Shown here: positions 27,911 to 38,049 of the stretch, in pieces | Layout: each line of letters begins with the position of its first letter | How positions within the stretch are numbered: position 1 is the stretch's first letter | Assembly: GCA_963377175.1 (NCBI GenBank) | Contig: CAUJNA010001020.1 | Span: forward strand, 1 to 64,000 | Direction: 5' to 3' | From: Effrenium voratum | Taxonomy: Eukaryota > Sar > Dinophyceae > Suessiales > Symbiodiniaceae | Length of the DNA: 64,000 nucleotides | Position numbers and translations under genes: made by a program | The notes under the pieces: model-generated | Seen by the model: only the letters and a program-made list of their open reading frames with translations | Database searches by the model: none | Told to the model about the DNA's origin: nothing

Positions 27911-28228
27911 ATGGCTGAAATAAGATTAGATGACTTGAATTTAGAAAATGTCGGAGTGATTGCTGACTTATCAAACTTGGTGCTATCAGACGAAGAAGAT
28001 GATGATAATGACAGTTATAAAAAGGAATTAGATGAAGAGTTAAACAAAATAAAGGATTTCATCAAAAGACACCCTTTGCCACCAGTTGATGAAAACGAAG
28101 AATTCTGGAAAGATGTCATTAGCAGGTTTAGGGATAATAGCGGATTAAACTTGATGGCGATATACTCATTTGTTAGGTTTGACATCATGAAAGAAATGTA
28201 TGAACACCTAATGTTGACCTACGATTAG
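27911..28228 (+). CDS. Acidic unknown protein at the right edge of the element
   Basis: About 105 residues starting MAEIRLDDLNLENVG; an upstream GTG at 27902 is open, but the ATG is the better start. It is acidic in the middle (SDEEDDDND) with no known family. It begins below a shared promoter-like motif. Its stop codon (28226-28228) is directly followed by host repeat DNA, so the C-terminus may be cut by the element's end rather than natural. If the gene is whole, the element has no room for a right terminal repeat. Confidence 0.5.
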   Translation: MAEIRLDDLNLENVGVIADLSNLVLSDEEDDDNDSYKKELDEELNKIKDFIKRHPLPPVDENEEFWKDVISRFRDNSGLNLMAIYSFVRFDIMKEMYEHLMLTYD

Positions 28229-28445
28229 TAAATAGACCATGAATAATGCTAACCGATTTCCAAAAAAATAATAAATATACCATGAATAATGCTAACCGTT
28301 TTTTCCCAGGGGAAAAGTATGAAAAAAATACAAAATAATATAAAGTAATTCCAAAAAATAACCTTCCCCCCACATGAATGAATGAATCCTGAGTTCCCCA
28401 GCTCACAAAAGAACCTAGAATTCCCATTGGGATCCATGCAAAATG
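28229..28445. repeat. Host repeat DNA abutting the element
   Basis: Two copies of ACCATGAATAATGCTAACC (about 28236 and 28279) match units of the 244-bp repeat array further right (for example near 29094 and 29339). This places host repeat immediately after the last element ORF. Confidence 0.6.
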
Positions 28446-28449
28446 CAGA

Positions 28450-29050
28450 TTTTTATTCAGGGTCAGTGCTCCCAACCTTCATCCCCCATGGAATTTGCAT
28501 GGTTTCATAGTGAATTTATCCATGGATCATGCCAGGCAAACCTGATTTATCATGGGATTTGCATGCTTCTGGCATCTAATCTTTATTCAGGGTCAGTGCT
28601 CCCAACCCTCATCCCCCATGGAATTTGCATGGTTTCATAGTGAATTTATCCAGGGATCATGCCAGGGAACCATGATTTGCCATGGGATTTGCATGCTTCT
28701 GGCATCCGGCCTTTATTCAGGGTCAGTGCTCCCAACCCTCATCCCCCATGGGATTTGCATGCTTTCATAGTGAATTTGTCCAGGGATCATGCAAGGGAAT
28801 CCTGATTTACCATGGGATTTGCACGCTTTTGCATCGAATCTTTAGTCAGGGTCAGTGCTCCCAACCCTCATCCCCCATGAGATCCTGATGCACCATGGGA
28901 TTTGCATGCTTCTGGCATCCAATCTTTATTCAGGGTCAGTGCTCCCGACCCTCATCCCCCATGAGATTTGCATGGTTTCACAGTGAGTTTTTCCAGGGAT
29001 CATGCCAGGGAAACCTGACATGGGATTTGCATGCTTCTGGCATCCAATCT
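28450..29050 (+). repeat. Tandem repeat, about 130-bp unit
   Basis: Four to five units begin near 28453, 28583, 28713, 28843 and 28925 with TTTATTCAGGGTCAGTGCTC and contain CATCCCCCATG and GATTTGCATGCTTCTGGCAT. The spacing is about 130 bp except for a shortened unit near 28843-28925. Open frames here are repeat artefacts. Confidence 0.85.
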
Positions 29051-29054
29051 TTAT

Positions 29055-30480
29055 TCAGCGTCATGAACCCTGAGACTCTAAATAATAAGCAGACCATGAA
29101 TAATGCTAACCAGATTCCCCCATCAAAAAATAGATCTGATCCCCTTATCTTTATTCATGGTCAAGCTTTCCATTCCACTTGGCTCATCCCACACTTGATT
29201 CTAGATTTATCCCAAATCCACAAATTTATGGGATCCCTTTCGTTTAGAATTCCTTTTTAAAAAACCATCAAAATCAACACATTGACCCTGGCAGCAAGGG
29301 TACCCCCCATGAACCCTGAGGCACTAAATAATAACCAGACCATGAATAATGCTAACCAGATTCCCCCATCAAAAAATAGATCTGATCCCCTTATCTTTAT
29401 TCATGGTCAAGCTTTCCATTCCACTTGGCTCATCCCACACTTGATTCTAGATTATCCCAAATCCACAAATTTATGGGATCCCTTTCTTTTAGAATTCCTT
29501 TTAAAAAACCATCAAAATCAACACATTGACCCTGGCAGCAAGGGTACCCCCCATGAACCCTGAGGCACTAAATAATAACCAGACCATGAATAATGCTAAC
29601 CAGATTCCCCCATCAAAAAATAGATCTGATCCCCTTATCTTTATTCAACTTTATTCATGGTCAAGCTGTCCATTCCACTTTGCTCATCCCACACTTGATT
29701 CTAGATTCATCCCAAATCCACAAATTTGTGGGATCCCTTTCTTCTAGAATTCCTTTTTAAAAAACCAGCAAAATCAACACATTGACCCTGGCAGCAAGGG
29801 TGCCCCCCATGAACCCTGAGGCACTAAATAATAACCAGACCATGAATAATGCTAACCAGATTCCCCCATCAAAAAATAGATCTGATCCCCTTATCTTTAT
29901 TCATGGTCAAGCTTTCCATTCCACTTGGCTCATCCCACACTTGATTCTAGATGTATCCCAAATTCCACATAATTTGTTGGGATCCTTTTCTTTTAGAATT
30001 CCTTGTAAAAAAACTATCAAATATCACACATTGACCCTGGCAGCAGGGTTCCCCCCATTGAACTGAGGCATAAATTATAACCTTGGACCATGAAATTATG
30101 CTAAGCAGATTTCCCCCATCAAAATATAGATCTGAATCCCCTTATCTTTATTCATGGTCAAGCTTCCATTCCACTTGGCTCATCCCCACACTGTTTAGTT
30201 GATCCCAAATCCACAAAATTTAGAATCAACACATTGACCCTGGCAGCAAGGGTACCCCCCATGAACCCTGAGGCACTAAATAATAACCAGACCATGAATA
30301 ACGCTAACCAGATTCCCCGATCAAAAACAGATCTCATCCCCTTATCATTATTCATGGTCAAGCTTTCCATTCCACTTGGCTCATCCCACACTTGATTCTA
30401 GATTTATCCAAAATCCTCAACTTTATGGGGCCCCTTTCTTTTAGAATTCCTTTTAAAAACCATCAAAATCAACACATTGA
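29055..30480 (+). repeat. Tandem repeat, about 244-bp unit
   Basis: Units start near 29064, 29309, 29553, 29808, about 30050 and 30260 with CATGAACCCTGAG and include ACCATGAATAATGCTAACC and CAGATTCCCCCATCAAAAAA. The first copies are close to identical; the unit near 30050 is degenerate with small indels. The short ORFs starting MNPEALNNNQTMNNANQIPP repeat with the unit and are not genes. Confidence 0.85.
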
Positions 30481-30482
30481 CC

Positions 30483-31425
30483 CTCATGAATTTCCTTCTC
30501 AATCCCTCTTGGAATACATGCCCGCCCTAGAATGCATGCCAAACCCTCATGAATTTCGTTCTCAACCCCTCTTGGAATACATGCCCGCCCATGCAAACCC
30601 TCATGAATGTCCTTCCCAATCCCTCCTGGAATGCATGCCAGCCCACTCAAACCCTCATGAATTTCCTTCTCAATCCCTCCTAGAATGCATGCCAGCCCAT
30701 GCAAACCCTCATGAATTTCCTTCTCAATCCCTCTTGGAATACATGCCAGCCCATGAAAACCCTCATGAATGTCCTTCTCAACCCCTCCTAGAATGCATGC
30801 CAGCTCATGCAAACCCTCATGAATTTGCTTCTCAATCCCTCCTAGAATGCCTGGCAGCCCATGCAAACCCTCATGAATTTCCTTCTCAATCCCTCTTGGA
30901 ATACATGCCAGCCCATGAAAACCCTCATGAATGTCCTTCTCAACCCCTCCTAGAATGCATGCCAGCTCATGCAAACCCTCATGAATTTGCTTCTCAATCC
31001 CTCCTAGAATGCCTGGCAGCCCATGCAAACCCTCATGAATTTCCTTCTCAATCCCTCTTGGAATACATGCCAGCCCATGAAAACCCTCATGAATGTCCTT
31101 CTCAACCCCTCCTAGAATGCATGCCAGCTCATGCAAACCCTCATGAATTTGCTTCTCAATCCCTCCTAGAATGCCTGGCAGCCCATGCAAACCCTCATGA
31201 ATTTCCTTCTCAATCCCTCTTGGAATACATGCCAGCCCATGAAAACCCTCATGAATGTCCTTCTCAACCCCTCCTACAATGCATGCCAGCTCACGCAAAC
31301 TGTCATGAATTTCCTTCTCAATCCCTCTTGGAATACATGCCAGCCCATGCAAACCCTCATGAATGTCCTTCTCAATCCCTCCTGGAATGCATGCCAGCCC
31401 ATGCAAACCCTCATGAAATGCATGC
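30483..31425 (+). repeat. 54-bp minisatellite with 162-bp higher-order unit
   Basis: About 17 units of 54 bp (18 codons, e.g. NPHEFPSQSLLEYMPAHA on the plus strand). In the middle, three variant units repeat in fixed order several times (162-bp higher-order unit). Because the period is a multiple of three and stop-free, both strands are open for over 300 codons (353 on plus, 329 on minus). There is no promoter, splice or domain evidence for a protein. Confidence 0.9.
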
Positions 31426-31440
31426 AAAGATTCTTGGCTC

Positions 31441-31552
31441 AATACTACTTTAGAATTGGCCCAATTCTAAACTAGTATTCCCCCAAAGCAAAATAAGAAA
31501 AAACAACATGCCCAATACTACTTTTGAATTGGCCCAATTCTAAAGTAGTATT
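31441..31552. repeat. Two related short palindromes
   Basis: Arms 31441-31459/31461-31479 and 31514-31532/31534-31552 are 19-bp inverted repeats (1-bp loop, one mismatch each). Both are built on AATACTACTTTAGAATTGG, and they lie 73 bp apart. They may be remnants of a small foldback element. Confidence 0.7.
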
Positions 31553-31559
31553 CGAAAAC

Positions 31560-33530
31560 CAAAAAAGAACAGAGCCCAATACTAAACTCCTTTAAACAAA
31601 GCCCGACCCTGAAAATTCTCCCCTAATCTTTATGGTCATTCAGGGGGGGGGCCCTATTTATTAATCAGAGGTCAACATTAGTCTGCTCAGGTCTACTCCG
31701 GGCCCGGGCTCCCTTCGTGGCTCGTCTGGGGCCCCAGCATCTTCTCCGAGTCCCAGCGCTGCTCGCTGCAGGTGAGGCTGAAACCTACCGGGATCACCTG
31801 GCGAGCAAAGCGAAACCCACTGGCACCGGCGAGGTTGCAAACCGGTTCACCTCAAACTTGAATTTGTCAGGATTGCCCCAAATCCGCACTCAAGATTCAA
31901 TTAGCTAGTCTATTGGTGTTTTCGCTGGGTGAGTCCCACCGGCATTTGGAATGTGTCCCCAGCAGGCAACGATTTGCTCCACCAACATGCGAGTCTCGTC
32001 CAGCGGCTCACAAGAATGTGAATCACTGCGTCAACTCCTCATGCTGCCCACTCTGACAGACACAAGGAGATACAAAAACTCGAAGTGTCTTGAACAAGTG
32101 CTGGTTGCATGTTGTTGTAGACGATCGCACCCTAGCCCGACCCCCACGTCTGCATCGGTCTACCAACTGTTGACAAGCAGCTAACGCTGCGGTCTCTCCT
32201 GGCATGGGAAATTCCTCTGATGCTGAAAGGCATGTCGTCCAAAGCTCAAGCAATGCCCGCAGCTGCCTTCGGATCCCTCTCTGTGTACATGGCATTCACA
32301 CTCTCCACGCCAGAGTTCGAGACACCTCGGGCCAACATCGGGTGAGCGAGGGATAAGCTTTGCAATCCACTCCCACCAATGTCCATCGATTGCTTGAGCA
32401 ATGCCAGTGAACGCAGTCACGCACCTCTCTTAAAAAGGCGGCACCGCAGCGCACTGGGTCGCCCACGCAGTTGGGCTAGCGAAGGTCGAGGTTTGCTGGA
32501 GTACCTCCCAACCACTCAGCCAAGGACCTCTAACTTCATATCCGAACAAGCCCCTTGTCAGAGATACGAGATAACTCTGATGCGAGCTGATCCTGCTGGA
32601 CATTTTTAGGTTTTCCAGGGCAGTCTTGTCCCCCTGCATCACCCAATGGCCTGCATGAGCAACACGTCGCATATCAAACTACATTGTGCCACAATTGAGT
32701 TGCTGCGGGCTAGGGGGGTTTTAGGCCTTCTTTGAGCTTACTTAGGGAGGGCCTGGCAAAGGTCCGACATCGGGGTTGCCCAAATGCGTTGCCCCAAAGC
32801 CACCGCAAACCTGTACAACCCTCGTGGCTTGGATGAACGGGAATGTGCTGATGTAGTGCAAGACGAACAAAAGAGCCTTTTCTTTCTGCGCTGAACAGCT
32901 TAAGGTTTTGAAATTCGGCTTGGTGGGCGAGGCACTCGGCAATGACTGCCATGACCTCCCTTGCTCGTGAGTCCTGCGAAGGCATAGGCAGGTCCGAGCT
33001 CTTAGTTCATTTTAAGGCAACATGCAATCGAAATCTGAGCAGACTTGATATCCGCGCCACAAAAGAACAAGCATCTAAAAGGGCACACCCAGATTTGGGC
33101 ACAAGATACGGTTTGTACGCGCTCGCTCACCTGGGCAATCTCCATCGGCGTAGCTCGAGCCTCCATGCCGAGTGCCACATTCTTCTTTCAACTCCCATTC
33201 ACGGCATTCCCCCCTAACCATGAATTTGCATCATTCCAGAGTCTCAGTCTTCAAGCCGTGCTGCAACTAGCCATCCAACTGCCCGCATCCGATCAGGTGT
33301 TCACCTTCCAAATATCGTCCAAGAAGTGGAAAGTAGGCTTCCTTTTGAGGCAACGATGAATGTGTGCATATATACATATATATGGTCCCGTGTTCCGTGT
33401 TGCTACCCCCCCCCATATGGTATGGGTCTCCCAGGACCCCCCCCCCGGATCCTGGCACCTACGGTCCCACCCCCACCCCGACCCCCTGAACTCGCACCCC
33501 GACACCCCGGCACCCCCACCCCCAGGACAA
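31560..33530. other. Host DNA, no assignable gene
   Basis: Only short frames are seen. Segments with codon-like composition, such as minus-strand 32740-32880 (ALLFVLHYISTFPFIQATRV), may be exons but match no family I know. A G-run lies at about 31646 and C-runs near 33406 and 33440. Confidence 0.35.
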
Positions 33531-33540
33531 GCCAACCCGC

Positions 33541-33915
33541 AACCAACCATAAACCAACCCTAAACTTCCCCTAAACCAACCCTAAATACACCCTAAACCA
33601 AACCCTAAACCGTAGACCTCTAAACCTAAACCAACCCTAAATCAACATAAACCAACCCTAAACTAACCCTAAACCAACCCTAAACTAACCCTAAACCAAC
33701 CCTAAACTAACCCCAAATACACCCTAAACCAATCCCTAAACAATAAACCCTAAACCTAAGCCAACCCTAAACCAACCCGAAACTAACCCTAAACCAACCC
33801 TAGACCAAACCCTAAACCGTACACCTCTAAACCTAAACCAACCCTAAACCAACCCTAAACCAACCCTAAACTAACCCAAAACACACCCTAAATATACCCT
33901 AAACCAATTCTAAAC
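33541..33915 (+). repeat. Interstitial telomere-like CCCTAAAC repeats
   Basis: Dozens of degenerate CCCTAAACCAA/CCCTAAACTAA units, built on the CCCTAAA telomere word of plants, many algae and dinoflagellates. The array is internal (host DNA continues for 30 kb) and most units carry a 3-5 bp addition, so it is an interstitial array, not a chromosome end. Confidence 0.8.
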
Positions 33916-33939
33916 CACCACAACCCAACCACAGGACCA

Positions 33940-34085
33940 CAACCACGGGGGGGGGGGGGGGTAAACTTGTCTGACCCATGACCATTGGTGTTGCGGGGGG
34001 GGGCTGGCAACGCTGTAATATATATATATATATATATATATATATGGTAGGGGGGGGTGCATATATATATATATATATACTACCC
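33940..34085. repeat. G-run and TA microsatellites
   Basis: A poly-G run (about 33947-33961) is followed by two TA tracts (about 34017-34046 and 34061-34079). The Tyr/Ile open frames here are artefacts. Confidence 0.8.
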
Positions 34086-34325
34086 AAAAGCACTTTCCCG
34101 CAGCATACTTTCCAAAGGTAACCACCAGGCACCGCTTCACTTGACTTCTTGCCCCGGTCCAGTGAATGACTCTCTGAGGGCTCTGGCTCCCCAGAGAGAA
34201 AAGAGTGAGTCCCGCTTCCGCTATCCCATCTCTTCAATTGCCTCCAACCGGAAGTATCACCACCCTGCACTTTCAGCAGAACATGGGAACGTAAAGGCAA
34301 ATTTCAAAGGGCGACCAAAGCACAG

Positions 34326-34480
34326 CATCCGACGCAACACGTTGGGCAGCCGCGCCTGGCCCCGGTTGGAAGGGTCTGCCTTGGCCTCCAGCAGCGTGCG
34401 GGCGCCAACTGGCAGGTTGTTGGAAGCCATGCGGTGCAGCGGCGTCATGCCGTAGGTGTCCAGGGCCTCCACCTGGCGAA
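34326..34480 (-). CDS. Ankyrin-repeat exon
   Basis: A minus-strand open segment encodes one ankyrin repeat: DTYGMTPLHRMASNNLPVGA followed by RTLLEAKADPSNRG, matching the consensus (G-TPLH-A ... A--LL--GADP). Flanking frames close quickly, so it is probably one exon of a larger multi-exon ankyrin protein. No other exon of it is confidently identified nearby. AG lies before the start (CCAGGTGG) in transcript order. Confidence 0.6.
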
Positions 34481-34984
34481 TTCGGGAAAAAGCAAACTGC
34501 AGCCATCCTCTTTGGGCTGAAGAACAGGACTTTGGGATGTCCGTTTGTCTGTCGGACATACTGTTTTGGACCCTTTGCAATGCAGAAAATGAAGACGAAT
34601 GGAGCTGAACTGAACACTCCATCCTTCATCTCTGGTGGCAATCATGCTGCCCAGGACCAAGAATGGCTCACATGTTCACTCAGTCCGCTCCCCATCCAGT
34701 CTGATATCAAAGAGCACAAGCAGAGAGAAACAAGCTATGCAAAAAGCTCTCCACTGCCGCCCGGCCACCCAGCCCGTGCGAACGGGCCTTGGCACCGCGC
34801 CTGGCAGGGCAAGGCCAATGCGATACAAAGCACTCCTCGCGTGGAATCTGCTCCAGCCTGTCGGCAAAGAAGGCGCACATGCCGGGAGGTCTTAATCAGG
34901 TACTCCGTGGCATGCTGGTTGTCCCGACCTTGGCAGGGTGACCATACACCCAGAAATTAGCTAAGTCCAAGGGGCCTGTGTAAG

Positions 34985-35480
34985 GAGGATCTGAAGATGC
35001 GCACGTGTGTGCGTACGTGCGGGACGCGCGTGCGCACGTGCAGGGCGCACGTGCGTACGCGCAGGGCGCGCGCACGCGCGCGCGTGCGTGCGTGCGGGGC
35101 GCGCGCGCGCGTACGCGCGGGGCGCGCGTGCGTACGCGCAGGGCGCGCGCACGCGGCAGAAACGCGTGCGTAAGTGCGGGGGCCACGCGCAGCGTACGCG
35201 CGGGCCGCATTGCGTACGCGCAGGGCACGCGTGCGTGAGCGCGGGGGGCGCGCCCGGGCGTGGGGGGGGCCGCAAGGGTCGTGGGGCGCGCATCCGTGCG
35301 CGCGGGGCACGCGGCCATGCGGGGGAGGCGCGCGTGCGTGCGTGCGCGCGGGGAGCGCGCATGCTCGCCGGGCGACCAGGTGCGTGCGCGGGTGTGTGCG
35401 GGTCGCACGCGCCGGCGCGCGGGCGTACGTGCGGAGAGGCCGGCGCACGGACACGCGTGCGTGCGCGCGTGTGCGTGATT
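34985..35480 (+). repeat. Very GC-rich alternating GCGC/GTGC/GTAC tract
   Basis: About 0.5 kb of near-continuous alternating purine-pyrimidine sequence (units such as GCGTGCGTACGCGCAGGGCG). It gives long Arg/Ala/Cys or Arg/Ala/Thr/His open frames in several frames, a composition effect. Z-DNA-forming potential is high by sequence type. Confidence 0.8.
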
Positions 35481-35599
35481 TCCAAGGCACTTCTAGAATC
35501 CGCCAGCCTCTCTGCTTCCTTTTCTCAAGCTCACTCCAGAGCGGAGTAGCGTGTTTTTTTTTGGGTTTTTGTTTGCGGTCGCTGTGAACTTCGGATGGA

Positions 35600-36900
35600 T
35601 TCCTGGTGCCCCTGGTCCCAGGACCAGTCCTAGCCGATTCTAGTCCTGATTTGCGTATTGGCTGGACAAGCTGTTTGATTTGCTTGAAAAAAGCAGGACG
35701 GGTTGGGCGAGCCATACTTTTTCCTTCAGGGGGAGCTAGGAGTGGACGATGTTTTGCTTGCCCTGAGCCCATCCTGAAAAGGACGGGTTGGACCGGCTGG
35801 ACAAGCTGGCTTTTTGCCCGTCTTGATTTTGCTCAAAAAACAGGACGGTTGGATGAGCAACACTTTTTCCTTGACTGGGCGAATTTCTGCCCTGGTTTGC
35901 ATGGAAAACAGGACGGGTTGGGCCGGCTGGACAAGCCGTTTTTTCCCATCCTGATTTCTTCGAAACCAGGACTGGTTGGACGAGCAACGCTTTTTCCTTC
36001 AGGCCCAAACTAGGGGTGCAATGGCGACGTTTTTTTGCTTGTGCTGAGTGCTGAGCCCGTTCTGATGGACGGGTTGGACGCGGCAAACCCGTCCTGAATT
36101 GAACAACAGGATGGGTTGGATCAGTCTCAACTAGGAGTGGACGATGTTTTTGCTTGTCCTGAGCCCGTCCTGATTTGCCTGGAAAACAGGACGGGGTGGG
36201 CCGGCTGGGCAAGCTATTTCTTTCCCGTCCTGATTTGCTTGAAAACAGGACTGGTTCGACGAGCAATGCTTTTCCTTCAGGCTCAACTGGGGGAGTGGGG
36301 CGGACGACGTCTTTGCTTGTCCTGAGCCTGTGAGGACGGGCGTGATTTGCTCGAAAAACAGGGCGCGCTTTTCCTTCAGGCTCAACTAGGAGTGGGCGGC
36401 GCTTTTGCTTGTCCTCGCATTAGCTCGGAAAGCTTCTGCATTGCTTCACAGTTCTTAATTAGCAGTAGTTATTCCGGGTCCTGATAGCAGACGGGCTGCG
36501 ATTTGCTCGAAAAATTTGACGGGTTCGACGAACAAGAGCAATAGGGCGGGTTGGGCAAGTTCTGAAACGCGATCCGGGAAACAGGAAAGGTTGGACCAGC
36601 TGTGGTTTCTTGCGTGCTTTTTACCCGTGTTTTGGCCAGGAAGCCGCACAGCTTGGGCGAGCTGTGATTTTTTGGCCGTCTTGATTCGCCGGAGAAGCGG
36701 GACGGGTTGGACTAGCCCTGATTTCTCACCCGTTCGGTTTTGCGGGGAAACAGGACGGGTCGGACGAGCTGCGATTCTTTATACCCTGTTTCTTGCCGGT
36801 CCTGATTCTGACCAAGAAACAGGCCGGGTTCTTTTCCTGAGTTGTTCGACGCGCTGCGCTTTCTTACCCGCCCGGATTTGCCCACGAAACAGGACGGTTG
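35600..36900 (+). repeat. Degenerate dispersed repeats around GACGGGTTGGACGAGC
   Basis: A loose repeat of about 60-130 bp carries cores such as AGGACGGGTTGG, CCCGTCCTGATTTGCT and TTTTTCCTTCAGG, in changing order. There is no convincing coding signal. Confidence 0.7.
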
Positions 36901-37174
36901 GACGTGGTCTGATTTGGACGACCATGGTTTTTTGCCCGAGATGCGATTTCTCACCCGCACTGCTTTGCGGGAAACGTTTGCGGACGCAGCTCGAGTTGGG
37001 GGAAGGCGCAAAACACTGCAAAAAAACCCTAGCATCCCGGCAGCGTCGGCAGCGTCGCCGCCTCGCCCTGCGCGCGCATCGCCTGCATCACCTGCGTCGC
37101 CCGCATTTGCGCCGCGTTCGGAGCCAGCCTTCCCCGAACCAGTCTTGATGGGGCGGGCGCGCGCTCTCATCCAT

Positions 37175-37300
37175 CGCCCACCCACCCAACCCACCCACCC
37201 CACCCACCCCACCCACCCCACCCACCCCACCCACCCCACCCACCCCACCCACCCCACCACTCGCCCACCCACTCGCCCCCCACCCGCCCACCCCCAGCCA
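37175..37300 (+). repeat. CCCACC tandem tract
   Basis: About ten copies of CCCACCCCACC-like 5-10-bp units. The minus-strand Gly/Val/Trp frame is an artefact. Confidence 0.85.
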
Positions 37301-37499
37301 TGCACCCGTCCATCCATCCAGCCAGCCATCCATCCCATCCCGCTCGTGCGAGCGTGCGGAACAGTCTAATCTGCCTCTCTGATGTTTGGCCGAATTGGCT
37401 TCACTTACAAGACGCAAATTGTGGAGGCGTTTTAGGCAGTGCCGTTTTCCTTTTCGTTTCCAACGATTCCAAAGCAAGACATTATATAGAACCTCTATG

Positions 37500-38035
37500 G
37501 TGGAGCTGAAAACAGGGAACTGGAGCCGGGAATGGAAGCAAGGAACCAGCACGGAGGTCCTGGACCTGGAAGCAAAGCAGAGAACTAGAAGCAGGGGGCT
37601 GGAAACAAGAAACTGGGAATTGAAAAGCAAGGAAGAAGCCAGACAAGGCAAGCGCCTGGAAGCAGGAACTGGAAACTGGAAGCATGGAATTGGACAAGGA
37701 AAGCTGGCGGAACTGGACCTGAAAAGCAGGGGAAGCGAAGCAGGGAGCTACGTAGAAGCAGGGACCTGGAAGTATGGAAATGGAAGCCGCAAAGCTGGAA
37801 GCAGGGAACTGGAAGCAGCGGACTGAAAGCAAGGAATTGGAAAGCAGGGAAGCAAAGACTTGGAAACAGGAAGCAGGGAACTGGAGCAACAAATCTGCAA
37901 GCAGGGAACAAGGAGCAAGGACTGGAAAAGAGGAGCTGGAAGCACAGGCTAAGGTCCAGGACGCAGGCGCCTGAGAGCAAGCAGGTGAAAGCAAGGAACT
38001 GAACTCAGGGAGTTGGGCGCGAGGCCCCTGGAAGT
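37500..38035 (+). repeat. Purine-rich GGAACTGGAAGCAGG repeats
   Basis: A degenerate 10-20-bp unit (GGAAGCAGGGAACTGGAA) is repeated across about 0.5 kb, with strong purine bias on the plus strand. Frames in it are artefacts. Confidence 0.75.
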
Positions 38036-38049
38036 AACTCCTTCATGCA

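Larger units (their letters stand above)
8400..28228. mobile_element. Integrated Maverick/Polinton-class virus-like element
   Basis: About 20 kb of compact, intron-free, AT-rich genes sits in GC-rich, intron-rich host DNA. It carries the Polinton/virophage-type set: family B DNA polymerase, retrovirus-type integrase, packaging ATPase, double-jelly-roll major capsid protein and penton-like minor capsid protein. Composition changes at about 8350-8480 on the left. On the right it changes at 28228, where the last ORF's stop codon is followed within a few bases by a host repeat unit (ACCATGAATAATGCTAACC). I could not find terminal inverted repeats or a target-site duplication, and no adenovirus-type protease is recognisable. 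A frameshifted fibre gene, a frameshifted GIY-YIG gene and a truncated methyltransferase suggest a non-functional, decaying copy, but most core genes are open. The left boundary is uncertain by about 150 bp. Confidence 0.9.

Noticed and set aside
28450..31425. CRISPR-like array
   Set aside because: The units are direct tandem copies without unique spacers, and the genome is eukaryotic.
30392..31453. 353-codon plus-strand and 329-codon minus-strand ORFs
   Set aside because: Both follow from a 54-bp stop-free tandem repeat. There is no domain, splice or promoter evidence for either.
33541..33915. Chromosome end
   Set aside because: Host sequence with exons continues for 30 kb beyond, and the units are degenerate.
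34896..35772. Long Arg/Ala/Thr/His ORFs on both strands
   Set aside because: They arise from alternating GCGC/GTGC sequence; all frames are open because stop codons are rare at this composition.
37088..37994. Gly/Val/Trp-rich and Ser/Leu/Phe-rich minus-strand ORFs
   Set aside because: They are complements of the CCCACC and GGAAGCAGG repeat tracts.
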